From positions 1-64,000 of the forward strand of contig NZ_BMXB01000005.1 of assembly GCF_014651535.1 (NCBI RefSeq): a stretch of DNA of 64,000 nt. Direction: 5' to 3'. The notes below the pieces were generated by a model. The model made no database searches. It was given only the letters and a program-made list of their open reading frames with translations, and was not told where the DNA came from. A program made the translations under genes and the position numbers. This document shows, in pieces, positions 1-10,076 of the stretch. This stretch comes from Salinimicrobium marinum (GTDB taxonomy: Bacteria > Bacteroidota > Bacteroidia > Flavobacteriales > Flavobacteriaceae). The stretch's first letter is position 1; every line of letters starts with the position of its first letter.

Positions 1-28
1 CAACTACAACCAGTGAGGTATAAAAAGG

Positions 29-56
29 AAAGGTAGTGACCGAAATCACTACCTTT
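29..56 (-). terminator. Terminator after atpDC
   Basis: A perfect 11-bp inverted repeat (29-39 and 46-56) with a 6-nt loop is followed on the minus strand by a T-rich run. It lies 60 bases past the atpC stop and fits an intrinsic terminator for the atpDC transcript. Confidence 0.75.
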
Positions 57-115
57 ATAAAAAATTTAATTAAATAATCTGTATCGATTATTCAGGACTA
101 GACATAATGCCAGAC

Positions 116-406
116 TTAATCTGCCAGCACTATAACTTTATTATCTTTCATTTCCACAACTCCGCCGTCGATTTCCAGCAAAAGAACTTTATTATCTGCA
201 GCATCCCTGGTAAAATTTTTTGAAAGTTTTTTAGCATCAACACTTGAAGCGTTGGTTTTCACCTTAACTGTTCCTTTTTCAAGAACTGAAATTATGGGAG
301 CGTGATTGTTCAACATCTGAAATTCACCTTCAACTCCCGGAACTGTTACAGAATCCACTTCTGAACTTAAAAGAACCGCCTCCGGCGTGACTATTTCTAA
401 ATACAT
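116..406 (-). CDS. atpC: F1Fo ATP synthase epsilon subunit
   Basis: Epsilon subunit of the F1 sector, part of the central stalk that couples proton flow to ATP synthesis at the inner membrane. The 96 residues match the N-terminal beta-sandwich of the family (PGVEGEFQMLNNHAPIIS at about 23-40). The C-terminal two-helix inhibitory domain found in the roughly 138-residue E. coli protein is absent, as is usual in Bacteroidota, so epsilon inhibition through that domain is not possible. It starts with ATG at 406. It follows atpD after an 89-base gap that contains a hairpin element, and is probably cotranscribed with it. In flavobacteria atpDC usually sits apart from the other atp genes, which are not in this window. 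Confidence 0.95.
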   Translation of the reverse strand: MYLEIVTPEAVLLSSEVDSVTVPGVEGEFQMLNNHAPIISVLEKGTVKVKTNASSVDAKKLSKNFTRDAADNKVLLLEIDGGVVEMKDNKVIVLAD

Positions 407-495
407 ATTTTTAATTTAGTATTGAGAATTGAGTATTGAGTAATTAGTTCAGGAGTAACACTCTATACTAACTACTCATTACTCAATACTATTTT
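407..495 (-). repeat. Intercistronic hairpin element between atpD and atpC
   Basis: The gap holds a perfect 13-bp inverted repeat (432-444 and 478-490) built from TATTGAGTAAT-type units, with further copies of the unit at 418-428. On the transcribed strand it ends in ATTACTCAATACT followed by short A/T-rich sequence and the atpC ATG. A related sequence precedes the sdhB ATG (29376-29421). It could act in mRNA processing or stability; that is inference. Confidence 0.6.
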
Positions 496-2010
<1,515 letters not shown>

Positions 2011-2100
2011 CTAATACTTTATTGTTTTATAATACTAAGTAAGAAAAGTACAATTTTAATTTCCACTAACTTAGGGAAAGCCATTATCTTTTTCAGGCTG

Positions 2101-2108
2101 CAAAGATA
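2101..2108 (-). promoter_or_regulatory. Possible -7 box for atpDC
   Basis: Minus-strand TATCTTTG matches the Bacteroidota TAnnTTTG consensus, about 95 bases upstream of the atpD ATG. No TTG is found at the ideal 17-23 base spacing, so support is partial. Confidence 0.4.
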
Positions 2109-2241
2109 TGTTTTTTGTGCAAAAGTTTATAAGGGAAACTATAACTTTTTTAACTTCAGCAAAAAGTCCGTATACACTGGATTTCAGGCAATAAAGGCTG
2201 CAATGAGTGAATTCCAGAAAACCTCTTCTGAAAAAAGAAAA

Positions 2242-2272
2242 AACCCCTGAAGAAAAATTTTCTCCAGGGGTT
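2242..2272 (-). terminator. Terminator after glmS
   Basis: AACCCCTG and CAGGGGTT form the base of a stem that extends to about 15 bp with one mismatch. On the minus strand a run rich in T follows directly (2228-2241). It sits 22 bases past the glmS stop and separates the glmS operon from atpDC. Confidence 0.85.
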
Positions 2273-2294
2273 GGTTTTAATTTTTGAATTCCGG

Positions 2295-4148
2295 TTACTC
2301 TACAGTCACCGATTTTGCAAGGTTCCTTGGCTGATCTACATTTTTACCAAGCATCACTGCTATATGGTAAGAAAGCAACTGCAAAGGTATGGTTGTTAGT
2401 AACGGAGTCAAAGATTCAATCGTATCAGGAACCTCGATCACGTAATCTGCAAGATCACGTACACTGGTATCTCCTTCGGTAACAATACCTATGATTTTAC
2501 CCTGTCTGGATTTGATCTCCTGAATATTACTAACCACCTTCTCATAATGCCCTTTTCGGGTAGCAATAACCACCACCGGCATATCCTCATCAATAAGAGC
2601 GATAGGGCCGTGCTTCATTTCGGCAGCAGGATACCCTTCTGCATGTATGTAAGAAATCTCCTTAAGTTTAAGAGCTCCCTCCAAAGCCACAGGGAAATTA
2701 TACCCTCTTCCCAGGTACAGGCAGTTTCTTGCCTCTTTATATTTATCTGCTACTTCCTTAATATGATCGTTTGACAAAAGAGCCACTTCAATTTTCTGCG
2801 GAATTGTTTCCAGTTCACTTAAGTGCATGTGGAAATCTGTTTTCGAGATCGTTCCTTTAGCTTTTGCCAGTTTAAGCGCAATTAAAGTAAGGACGGTGAT
2901 CTGGGTAGTAAATGCTTTTGTAGATGCCACCCCAATTTCAGGACCAGCGTGCGTATAAGCTCCAGCATGAGTTTCTCTTGAAATAGAAGAACCTACCACG
3001 TTACAAACTCCAAATACGAAAGCACCTTTCTCTTTCGCAAGTTTAATGGCCGCCATGGTATCTGCCGTTTCCCCACTCTGAGAAATAGCGATCACCACGT
3101 CTTCTGAAGTAATCACCGGATTTCTATATCTGAATTCCGACGCATACTCGACCTCTACCGGAATACGGGCAAGGTCTTCGAATATATATTCTGCAACAAG
3201 ACCTGCATGCCATGAAGTACCACAGGCAACAATAATAATTCTCTTGGCATTGGTGAAACGCTCAAGGTTATCATCGATACCAGCCATTCTAATTACTCCT
3301 TCATCTACAAGCAACCGTCCTCGATAGGTGTCTGTAATAGCGCTTGGCTGCTCATAGATCTCCTTAAGCATAAAATGTTCGAAACCACCTTTCTCAATCT
3401 GCTCCAGGTTTAACTGCAACTCCTGAATATATGGATCTACCAGTTTATCATCTTTGATCTGACGAACGCTTACCCCTTTCTTTCTTCGAACCACAGCCAT
3501 TTCCCCGTCTTCCAGGTAAATCGCATTGTTCGTGAATTCTATAAACGGAGAAGCATCAGAAGCGATGAAATATTCATCTTCACCAACTCCAATAGCTAAC
3601 GGACTACCCAGTCGTGCTACTACAATTTCGTTTGGCTTGTTTTTATCAAAAACCGCGATTGCATACGCACCAACAGTTTGATTCAAAGCAATCTGCACAG
3701 CTTTTCCAAGCTTAACATCTTCCTTCTTCTTAACATCTTCAATAAGGTTGATAAGCACTTCAGTATCAGTGTCTGAAGTAAAGCTATACCCTCTCTTTAT
3801 CAGCTCCTTTTTAAGCGATTCATAGTTCTCGATGATTCCGTTGTGTATGATCACCAGGTCTCCTGAATTAGAAAAATGTGGATGGGAATTTACATCGTTA
3901 GGCACCCCGTGAGTTGCCCATCTTGTATGTCCAAGACCAATGGTACCAGCTGTATTGATTTCGTCTTCCAGCTTTGCTTTCAGATCGGCTACTTTCCCTT
4001 TGGTCTTAGTTAATTTAATTTCTTCTTTCTCATCGTCATATAAAACGATCCCCGCACTGTCATAACCTCTGTATTCCAGTCTCTGGAGACCTTTAAGAAC
4101 AATGGGGTAGGCCTCTCTATGGCCAATGTATCCTACAATTCCACACAT
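2295..4148 (-). CDS. glmS: Glutamine--fructose-6-phosphate aminotransferase (isomerizing)
   Basis: Makes glucosamine-6-phosphate from fructose-6-phosphate and glutamine, the first step towards UDP-GlcNAc for peptidoglycan and lipid A. The 617 residues begin MCGIVGYIG, placing the Ntn-hydrolase nucleophile cysteine at position 2. The glutaminase domain fills roughly the first 240 residues (HTRWATHG, HNGIIENY). Two SIS sugar-isomerase domains follow (ACGTSWHAG, SQSGETADT), ending in the usual LAKSVTVE tail. Length matches the family. It starts 3 bases after the DUF4270 gene stops, so it is the last gene of a glgA-like/DUF4270/glmS operon. Confidence 0.97.
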   Translation of the reverse strand: MCGIVGYIGHREAYPIVLKGLQRLEYRGYDSAGIVLYDDEKEEIKLTKTKGKVADLKAKLEDEINTAGTIGLGHTRWATHGVPNDVNSHPHFSNSGDLVIIHNGIIENYESLKKELIKRGYSFTSDTDTEVLINLIEDVKKKEDVKLGKAVQIALNQTVGAYAIAVFDKNKPNEIVVARLGSPLAIGVGEDEYFIASDASPFIEFTNNAIYLEDGEMAVVRRKKGVSVRQIKDDKLVDPYIQELQLNLEQIEKGGFEHFMLKEIYEQPSAITDTYRGRLLVDEGVIRMAGIDDNLERFTNAKRIIIVACGTSWHAGLVAEYIFEDLARIPVEVEYASEFRYRNPVITSEDVVIAISQSGETADTMAAIKLAKEKGAFVFGVCNVVGSSISRETHAGAYTHAGPEIGVASTKAFTTQITVLTLIALKLAKAKGTISKTDFHMHLSELETIPQKIEVALLSNDHIKEVADKYKEARNCLYLGRGYNFPVALEGALKLKEISYIHAEGYPAAEMKHGPIALIDEDMPVVVIATRKGHYEKVVSNIQEIKSRQGKIIGIVTEGDTSVRDLADYVIEVPDTIESLTPLLTTIPLQLLSYHIAVMLGKNVDQPRNLAKSVTVE

Positions 4149-4151
4149 AAT

Positions 4152-5753
4152 TTAATTTTTTGGTTCAGTATAATATATTTGCAGCTTAAGCCTTTTCTCC
4201 TCATCATCAGCATTAGGGCCGTAAAGTACCGTCCCGAGAGGAGTAATTAATGAGCTTGAAGGCACACGATCAATTCCTGAAGGTGTAGACTCACGCACTG
4301 CAGAATTTTTTAACAAGTTCACATTTTGAGAAACTACAAGACCCAGTTTTACATTGGTAGAATCTTCTTTTAGTATTCTACGAATATGCTCTGTGATCCT
4401 TAATTTATAGCTAACGCCGTTACCATCATCATCACGCTCCAGCGCTCCTAAATGCCCACGGTTCACATTGGCAGACCAGGCATTTAACTGACCCTGATTA
4501 TTATCCAAGGAATAATCTGCCAGCCTGATATTGTTTTTAAGATCATACAGGTAAATACGCTCCGGCTCCCGGCTTCCTCCCACTTCCTGTTGATTTACAT
4601 GGAAAATAAGGTTTGCTTCATTGATGAGCCATTCATTCTCCCGAAGGAATTTAAGATCTTCGGAAGGCTCACTATTGCCTTCATAACTTCCCGGAAAGAG
4701 ATCGATAACCGCCATAGATCCCTCACCTCCTTTAAGATATAAATTATCATTGATCATGGTAGGATTTTCCTGCTGAAAAGTGCTCATGGAATTAGGTCCA
4801 AATCCTAATTGGTAAGAATCCTGCACATCAACCAATTCCTCTGTATCTTCATCCTCATCTGCATCCTGGACATCTGCCGCTTTTGAAGTATAATATACCG
4901 TGATATCGGCATTTGAGCCACTAAAATCGAGCAACATCATAGTTCCATCAGTACCCACTGCTTCTGCTTTGAAATACAGACCACGTACAAAATTCTGGAA
5001 ACTGTTATCACTGGAAAGCTCTCCGGAACCGGCTTTATTCAACAGCTTTTCCTGAAAGAATTTGTTGGAAAGCTTCAGGCGCATGCGTGGAGCAACCGTG
5101 ATTGTGTCATTTTCGCCTTCAGAATTTTCTTCATAATAGGTGTATTTTGCAGAAGAAGGCTTAAAATCGTCAGATTCGAAAAGAACCTCTCCCGTAAAAT
5201 TATTCTCTATTACAGGCTGCATATCGGAATAATATTTCTGTTCGTTCTCAAAACCCGTTGCAGGATCGTAGCTATTCAGGAAATACCTTGATTCATGAAT
5301 AGACAATTTTATAGGCGAATTCCCATAGATGGAATCCAGTTTATAAGCCGTCTCACCATCATCATTAGGAGCACCTTCCGTAGAAAAATACGGAATACTT
5401 AATACCACACTGTCCACAACAGGCTCAATTCCAAAATCAGGATTTTGATTACTTAAACTCAGCTGACTGTAAACATTTGCTGTTTGAGAACCATAGGCAG
5501 CATCTTTATAAACTCCTAAAAGATGTAGTCTAACCGTGTTTTGTCCTGAAGAAAAAGTAAGATTATTAGTCTGAACAGCTTCGAGCGCAGCGGAATAAGC
5601 TGTAATTTCAGCCTCATCATACAATTCATTATTAAAGCCTGGGCCACCTATAATTTCGCTCCCTATGGGATCAAAATCATTCTCACATCCTATAAAAGAA
5701 AAAACAACAATAAAAATTGCTGTTGTTTTCAAAATCGTATTTTTTAAAGTCAT
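4152..5753 (-). CDS. DUF4270 family lipoprotein
   Basis: The 533 residues begin with a lipoprotein signal peptide (lipobox near FIGC, cysteine at 23) followed by an acidic mature chain starting ENDFDPIGSE. The sequence pattern (IGSEIIGG near the N-terminus, repeated beta-strand segments, an LRITEHIRRIL-type helix near the C-terminus) fits the Bacteroidota DUF4270 family, whose biochemical role I do not know. It is predicted to sit in the outer membrane or on the cell surface. It lies 21 bases downstream of the glycogen-synthase-like gene and 3 bases upstream of glmS; a link to cell-envelope sugar supply is possible but inferred. Confidence 0.85.
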   Translation of the reverse strand: MTLKNTILKTTAIFIVVFSFIGCENDFDPIGSEIIGGPGFNNELYDEAEITAYSAALEAVQTNNLTFSSGQNTVRLHLLGVYKDAAYGSQTANVYSQLSLSNQNPDFGIEPVVDSVVLSIPYFSTEGAPNDDGETAYKLDSIYGNSPIKLSIHESRYFLNSYDPATGFENEQKYYSDMQPVIENNFTGEVLFESDDFKPSSAKYTYYEENSEGENDTITVAPRMRLKLSNKFFQEKLLNKAGSGELSSDNSFQNFVRGLYFKAEAVGTDGTMMLLDFSGSNADITVYYTSKAADVQDADEDEDTEELVDVQDSYQLGFGPNSMSTFQQENPTMINDNLYLKGGEGSMAVIDLFPGSYEGNSEPSEDLKFLRENEWLINEANLIFHVNQQEVGGSREPERIYLYDLKNNIRLADYSLDNNQGQLNAWSANVNRGHLGALERDDDGNGVSYKLRITEHIRRILKEDSTNVKLGLVVSQNVNLLKNSAVRESTPSGIDRVPSSSLITPLGTVLYGPNADDEEKRLKLQIYYTEPKN

Positions 5754-5774
5754 TCGGTTTATTAAATTCGTGTT

Positions 5775-6584
5775 TTAAGATAAAACTTTATTAGCGTAGA
5801 AATCCTGATAAGCCTGCGCGAATTCCTCTCTGTTCTTGTAGTCAAGCACAGGTTGATCGATCTTCTTAAGGTATTTCTTCAGTTCTTCAGGAATATTGTC
5901 GCCGGCAATTATAGCTGCATCAGAATTTTCCACTGCAGTTTTCATCATATTCACGTAGTTTGGCTTTTTCAAATGCCTTACCTGCTCATCTTCCAGTCCG
6001 TCAAATAATACTTTTTTGTACATATCCTTATCTAACGTTCCTTCGAAGCCGGAATTGTATACAGAGGTAACAACTTTTGCAGTATTGAACAACGGCTCAT
6101 TGCCATAATAGTTTCTTAGGTACAGTGGCAACAGCGATGAAAGCCAGCCATTCACATGAATAATATCTGGAGCCCAGTTTAATTTTTTCACAGTTTCTAT
6201 CACCCCTTTTGCAAAAAAGATCGCTCTTTCATCATTATCGGGGAAGAGATTCCCTTCTTCATCTGTAAGTGTAGCCTTTCTTTTGAAATAATCTTCATTA
6301 TCAATGAAATAAACCTGCATCCTCTCCTTAGGAATGGATGCCACTTTAATAATAAGCGGCATATCGAGATCATTGATCACTAGGTTCATACCCGACAATC
6401 TAATCACCTCGTGCAATTGATGTCTTCTCTCATTGATATTCCCGAACCGCGGCATAAAAATCCGGATCTGCCCGCCCTGACTGTTCACGGCTCTGGGGGC
6501 TTCAAACGACAATGATGAGATTTCGGTTTCGGGTAAGTAGGGTATTACTTCAGATGATACGTACAATATCCTCTTATCTTTCAT
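5775..6584 (-). CDS. Half-length glycogen/starch synthase-like protein (GT5 N-terminal domain only)
   Basis: The 269 residues match only the N-terminal Rossmann half of glycogen synthase: KRILYVSSEVIPYL at the start, a YFKRK segment, and IIHVNGWLSSLLPLYL corresponding to the HxHDW region. The ADP-glucose-binding KTGGLAD motif is replaced by a sequence around PETEISSLSFE, and the C-terminal GT-B half, which completes the active site, is missing (full enzymes are about 480 residues). Catalysis is therefore doubtful; a sensor or regulatory role is inference. I place the start at MKDKRILYV (6584) rather than an in-frame ATG 39 bases upstream, because family members start at this strand. First gene of the operon with DUF4270 and glmS, divergent from panC. 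Confidence 0.75.
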   Translation of the reverse strand: MKDKRILYVSSEVIPYLPETEISSLSFEAPRAVNSQGGQIRIFMPRFGNINERRHQLHEVIRLSGMNLVINDLDMPLIIKVASIPKERMQVYFIDNEDYFKRKATLTDEEGNLFPDNDERAIFFAKGVIETVKKLNWAPDIIHVNGWLSSLLPLYLRNYYGNEPLFNTAKVVTSVYNSGFEGTLDKDMYKKVLFDGLEDEQVRHLKKPNYVNMMKTAVENSDAAIIAGDNIPEELKKYLKKIDQPVLDYKNREEFAQAYQDFYANKVLS

Positions 6585-6624
6585 AGAATCACTTCTTTTA
6601 ATGCTGTTGGGAATAATTAACACG

Positions 6625-6632
6625 CAAAATTA
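6625..6632 (-). promoter_or_regulatory. Possible -7 box for the glgA-like operon
   Basis: Minus-strand TAATTTTG fits TAnnTTTG and lies about 40 bases upstream of the chosen ATG at 6584. The longer start at 6623 would overlap this region, which favours the shorter protein. No good -33 TTG is visible. Confidence 0.35.
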
Positions 6633-6663
6633 CAAAAATTTATGCAGATTGATAGTATTATAT

Positions 6664-6671
6664 TAAGTTTG
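6664..6671 (+). promoter_or_regulatory. Possible -7 box for panC
   Basis: TAAGTTTG matches TAnnTTTG and lies 24 bases before the panC ATG. A TTG at 6649-6651 is only 12 bases upstream, closer than the usual 17-23. Confidence 0.45.
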
Positions 6672-6694
6672 CACGCTGTTAATTTTCGAATAAG

Positions 6695-7543
6695 ATGCAG
6701 ATTTATAAGGAGAAGCAAGCGCTTCGCGAGCTCGTTAAAACCTTCAAAAAAGGAGGATTTAGCATTGGTTTTGTTCCCACAATGGGAGCACTACATCAGG
6801 GACATATTTCCCTGGTAAAGCAGGCCTTAGCCTCCTGTGACAGAGTGGTGGCAAGTATTTTTGTCAATCCAACTCAATTTGATAACCCCAATGACCTGGA
6901 GAAATACCCCCGCACCTTTGAGGAGGATATATTTCTACTGGAAAACCTCGATGAAAACATCATTATATTTTCTCCCAGACCTTCAGAAATATACGGAAAT
7001 GAGGTTTCTCCGGAGCATTTTTCCTTTGACGGACTAGAATTTGAAATGGAGGGAAAGTACCGAAAAGGACATTTTGACGGGGTGGGGACCGTTATAAAAA
7101 GGCTTTTCGAAATTGTACAACCAGATAAGGCATTTTTTGGGGAAAAAGATTTTCAGCAGTTACAAATCATCAGGAAACTTACCGAGAAGAACCACTGGAA
7201 CACAGAGATTATAGGCTGTCCCATAGACCGGGAAACTAACGGACTTGCACGTAGCTCCCGAAATGAAAGGTTGAGCCCTGAAGAACGACAAAAAGCAGCA
7301 TTCATTTACGAAACCCTGCAGCATGTGAAAAAGGAATTTGGCATAAAAAGTGTTCCTGAAGTGACCAGCAGAGTAAAGGAACTTTTTGATCAAAATTCTG
7401 GCCTGAAGCTGGAATATTTTGAAATAGCAAATGAAGCAACTTTAAAAAGCATACAGGAGCCCGTCAACGGAGAAAAGTACAGAGCTTTTATCGCAGCATA
7501 TTCCGGTGACATAAGGTTAATTGATAACTTAGCATTAAATTAG
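6695..7543 (+). CDS. panC: Pantothenate synthetase (pantoate--beta-alanine ligase)
   Basis: Joins pantoate and beta-alanine with ATP to make pantothenate, the precursor of coenzyme A. The 282 residues match the family length. Visible motifs are PTMGALHQGH at 28-37 (ATP site, HxGH signature), GEKDFQQ at 149-155 and the SSRN loop at 187-190. It is followed after 6 bases by panD, which supplies beta-alanine, so the two last steps are coupled in one operon. It diverges from the glgA-like operon over a 110-base spacer. Confidence 0.97.
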   Translation: MQIYKEKQALRELVKTFKKGGFSIGFVPTMGALHQGHISLVKQALASCDRVVASIFVNPTQFDNPNDLEKYPRTFEEDIFLLENLDENIIIFSPRPSEIYGNEVSPEHFSFDGLEFEMEGKYRKGHFDGVGTVIKRLFEIVQPDKAFFGEKDFQQLQIIRKLTEKNHWNTEIIGCPIDRETNGLARSSRNERLSPEERQKAAFIYETLQHVKKEFGIKSVPEVTSRVKELFDQNSGLKLEYFEIANEATLKSIQEPVNGEKYRAFIAAYSGDIRLIDNLALN

Positions 7544-7549
7544 GACACC

Positions 7550-7900
7550 ATGCAAATTCATGTTGTAAAGTCGAAAATTCATAGAGTAAAAGTAACAGGT
7601 GCAGACCTGAATTATATTGGGAGCATCACCATTGATGAAGATCTAATGGATGCAGCGAATATCATTGAAGGAGAAAAGGTACAGATCGTCAATAACAACA
7701 ATGGCGAACGTCTTGAAACCTATGCTATTCCCGGTCCACGCAATTCCGGAGAAATTACACTTAATGGTGCTGCAGCAAGAAAAGTGGCAAAAGGCGATAT
7801 TCTTATTCTTATCACGTACGCCATTATGGACATTGAAGAAGCAAAAAAATTTAAACCCTCCCTGGTTTTTCCAAACGAAGAAAACAACCTTTTGACCTGA
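7550..7900 (+). CDS. panD: Aspartate 1-decarboxylase proenzyme
   Basis: Pyruvoyl enzyme that decarboxylates aspartate to beta-alanine for panC. The 116 residues carry the self-cleavage site Gly24-Ser25 in YIGSITID, Arg/Tyr-bearing segments, and NGAAARKV with the conserved threonine-to-asparagine region at about 71-78. Ser25 would become the pyruvoyl group of the alpha chain. It sits 6 bases after panC and 4 bases before the next gene, which starts with GTG. Confidence 0.97.
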   Translation: MQIHVVKSKIHRVKVTGADLNYIGSITIDEDLMDAANIIEGEKVQIVNNNNGERLETYAIPGPRNSGEITLNGAAARKVAKGDILILITYAIMDIEEAKKFKPSLVFPNEENNLLT

Positions 7901-7904
7901 TAAG

Positions 7905-8870
7905 GTGAAAAAGAAAACCGTCACAATTTTGAAAACCACACTCCCACTTTTGCTGGGAGTTTTTTTGATATGGTATTCTTTAAGCAGTGCCACTGCCGAA
8001 GAACGACAGGAATTGTGGAGAAATATTGTTTTAGCAGATTCAAAATGGATCTGGCTTTCTGTTCTTTTTGGAATTCTATCCCATCTGTCCCGTGCCTACC
8101 GCTGGAAATATTTATTGGAGCCCCTTGGTTACTATCCACGCCTGGCGAACAGCTTTATGGCGGTGATGGCAGGTTACCTTGCCAATATGGGTATTCCAAG
8201 GTCGGGGGAAGTTTTACGGGGTGCCACCATTACTACCTACGAAAAAGTTCCTTTCGAGAAAGCCTTTGGAACCATTGTTTCAGAAAGAATAGCAGATCTT
8301 GTCATGTTACTGCTCATTGTCATTTTTAGTCTTTTGCTACAAACCGATACCATCCTATCCTATTTTAATGATGAAAACATCAATCCCTTCTGGTCGTTTG
8401 GGATCTTTTTCATCCTGGTGCTGCTGGGAATCATTGCCCTCAGAATAATTAAAAGTTCTGACTGGCCAATTTTTATCAAGGTTAGAAATTTTGCCAGAGG
8501 GCTGCTGGAAGGAATGCGTAGTATTTTAAAAATGAGACAGAAAGGAGCCTTTATCTTTCACACTGTTTTTATCTGGCTCATGTATGTACTTATGTTCTAT
8601 GTGGTAAAATTCACCATACCCGAGACCGTTTCACTTTCATGGGCAGCCGTCATGGCTGCTTTTATAGTTGGCACCTTCGCGATCTCTACCACCAGTGGCG
8701 GGATTGGCGTATATCCTGTTGCTATGGGAGCTGTTCTTCTTCTCTTCGGAATAAATCAACAGGCCGGCGAAGCATTCGGATGGATCGTTTGGGGCTCTCA
8801 AACCCTGTTAACCCTAGTACTGGGAGGACTTTCACTAATTTTTTTGCCCATTATAAATCGAAAGAAATAA
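7905..8870 (+). CDS. Lysylphosphatidylglycerol synthase TM-domain (flippase-like) membrane protein
   Basis: The 321 residues are strongly hydrophobic with about seven to eight membrane segments. They fit the LPG_synthase_TM / UPF0104 family: an early AYRWKYLLEPLG region after the second helix, GYLANMGIPRSGEVLRG near 85-101, and a late STTSGGIGVYPVAMGA loop near 260-275. Only the membrane part is present, with no soluble lysyltransferase domain, so lysyl-lipid synthesis is not expected; lipid or isoprenoid-linked flipping is inferred from the family. The start is GTG at 7905, just 4 bases after panD. This neighbourhood (panCD, this gene, an esterase-like gene, radA) is familiar in flavobacteria. 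Confidence 0.85.
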   Translation: MKKKTVTILKTTLPLLLGVFLIWYSLSSATAEERQELWRNIVLADSKWIWLSVLFGILSHLSRAYRWKYLLEPLGYYPRLANSFMAVMAGYLANMGIPRSGEVLRGATITTYEKVPFEKAFGTIVSERIADLVMLLLIVIFSLLLQTDTILSYFNDENINPFWSFGIFFILVLLGIIALRIIKSSDWPIFIKVRNFARGLLEGMRSILKMRQKGAFIFHTVFIWLMYVLMFYVVKFTIPETVSLSWAAVMAAFIVGTFAISTTSGGIGVYPVAMGAVLLLFGINQQAGEAFGWIVWGSQTLLTLVLGGLSLIFLPIINRKK

Positions 8871-8905
8871 ATGGTATATTGCTATGATTTCCAAATCTAT
8901 AGCAC

Positions 8906-10054
8906 ATGATAAAAAAATTACTCCTCATGGTGATCTTTCTGATCTCCGGATTTATTTATTCCCAAACTCAATACAAAAGAATTAATTCCTCCAAACTGAA
9001 ACAGGAGCGGGAAATAAAGATACAACTACCTAGAAATTACGACGAGAATACTGAAAAAATCTACCCCGTAATAATTGTTCTTGACGGGGATTACCTCTTT
9101 GAACCTATGGCCGGAAATGTGGATTATTATTCCTATTGGGATGAAATCCCCGAAGCCATTGTAGTGGGAGTAAACCAGGCACAAACCCGGGTAATGGACA
9201 GCTTCTACGATAATCAAACTTTTCTGCCTTCAGATACTGGCGCTAATTTTTTTGAGTTCCTCGGTATGGAGCTACTTCCCTATATTGACAGCAACTACCG
9301 CACCTCAAGATTTTCCGTACTGGCAGGACATGACCTCACCGCCAATTTCATCAATTACTATCTCTTTAAAGATGAACCTTTATTCAAAGCGTACATAAAC
9401 CTTAGTCCGGAGCTCGCACCAGAAATGGAAAACTGGCTGGTAGAAAGCCTGAATACTGCACAATCAAAGAAGTGGTTTTATCTCGCCACTGCTACAAATG
9501 ATGAACCCAGCCTGAAAGAAGGCTCCGAATTACTGGATCAACAGCTCAAGATGATAGATAATGCTAACCTTCATTACAAATTTGAGGTCTTTCAAAATGC
9601 CACACATTACTCCCTGGTCGCCCAGGCTCTCCCAAAAGCTCTTGAAAGCATTTTTAGTCCTTACCGGCCTATCAACCAAAAGGATTATGATACAGAAATC
9701 GTAAATTCAGGCATATCTCCTTATGATTATCTCATTGATAAATATGAAACCATTGAGAATAACTACGGATTGGAGCTTCCAGTAAGACTCAATGATTTTT
9801 TAGCCATTGGAAAAGCCCTGGAATTTAATCAGAGATGGTATGACCTGGAAAAACTGGGAGAACTTGCCATAGATCATCTTCCGGACACTATGCTGGGCAC
9901 CTATTATCTGGCACGATCTTACGAAGAAAGCGGAAGATCGAAAAAGGCAATGCGCACCTATCAAAATGCTTATGGACAGCAGGAAATTGCCTTTATTACC
10001 ACCGATTTTATGCTGAAAAAAGCTGAAAAAATTAAAGAAGATTTCGGTTATTAG
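8906..10054 (+). CDS. Esterase-fold (PF00756-like) secreted protein, nucleophile replaced by Asp
   Basis: The 382 residues start with a signal peptide ending near GFIYSQ (position 20). Residues 30-250 look like the putative-esterase alpha/beta-hydrolase domain (PVIIVLDGDYLF at 54-65, GNV..., AGHDLTANF at 140-148, catalytic-type His234 in NATHYS). In active esterases the elbow reads GHSxGG; here Ser is Asp143 and the following glycines are missing, so hydrolysis by the usual triad is unlikely. The C-terminal roughly 90 residues look helical and TPR-like (YYLARSYEESGRSKKA). Predicted periplasmic or exported. It ends 22 bases before radA and is likely cotranscribed with the pan genes. Confidence 0.7.
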   Translation: MIKKLLLMVIFLISGFIYSQTQYKRINSSKLKQEREIKIQLPRNYDENTEKIYPVIIVLDGDYLFEPMAGNVDYYSYWDEIPEAIVVGVNQAQTRVMDSFYDNQTFLPSDTGANFFEFLGMELLPYIDSNYRTSRFSVLAGHDLTANFINYYLFKDEPLFKAYINLSPELAPEMENWLVESLNTAQSKKWFYLATATNDEPSLKEGSELLDQQLKMIDNANLHYKFEVFQNATHYSLVAQALPKALESIFSPYRPINQKDYDTEIVNSGISPYDYLIDKYETIENNYGLELPVRLNDFLAIGKALEFNQRWYDLEKLGELAIDHLPDTMLGTYYLARSYEESGRSKKAMRTYQNAYGQQEIAFITTDFMLKKAEKIKEDFGY

Positions 10055-10076
10055 CTGTTCCAAATATTGATTCTTA

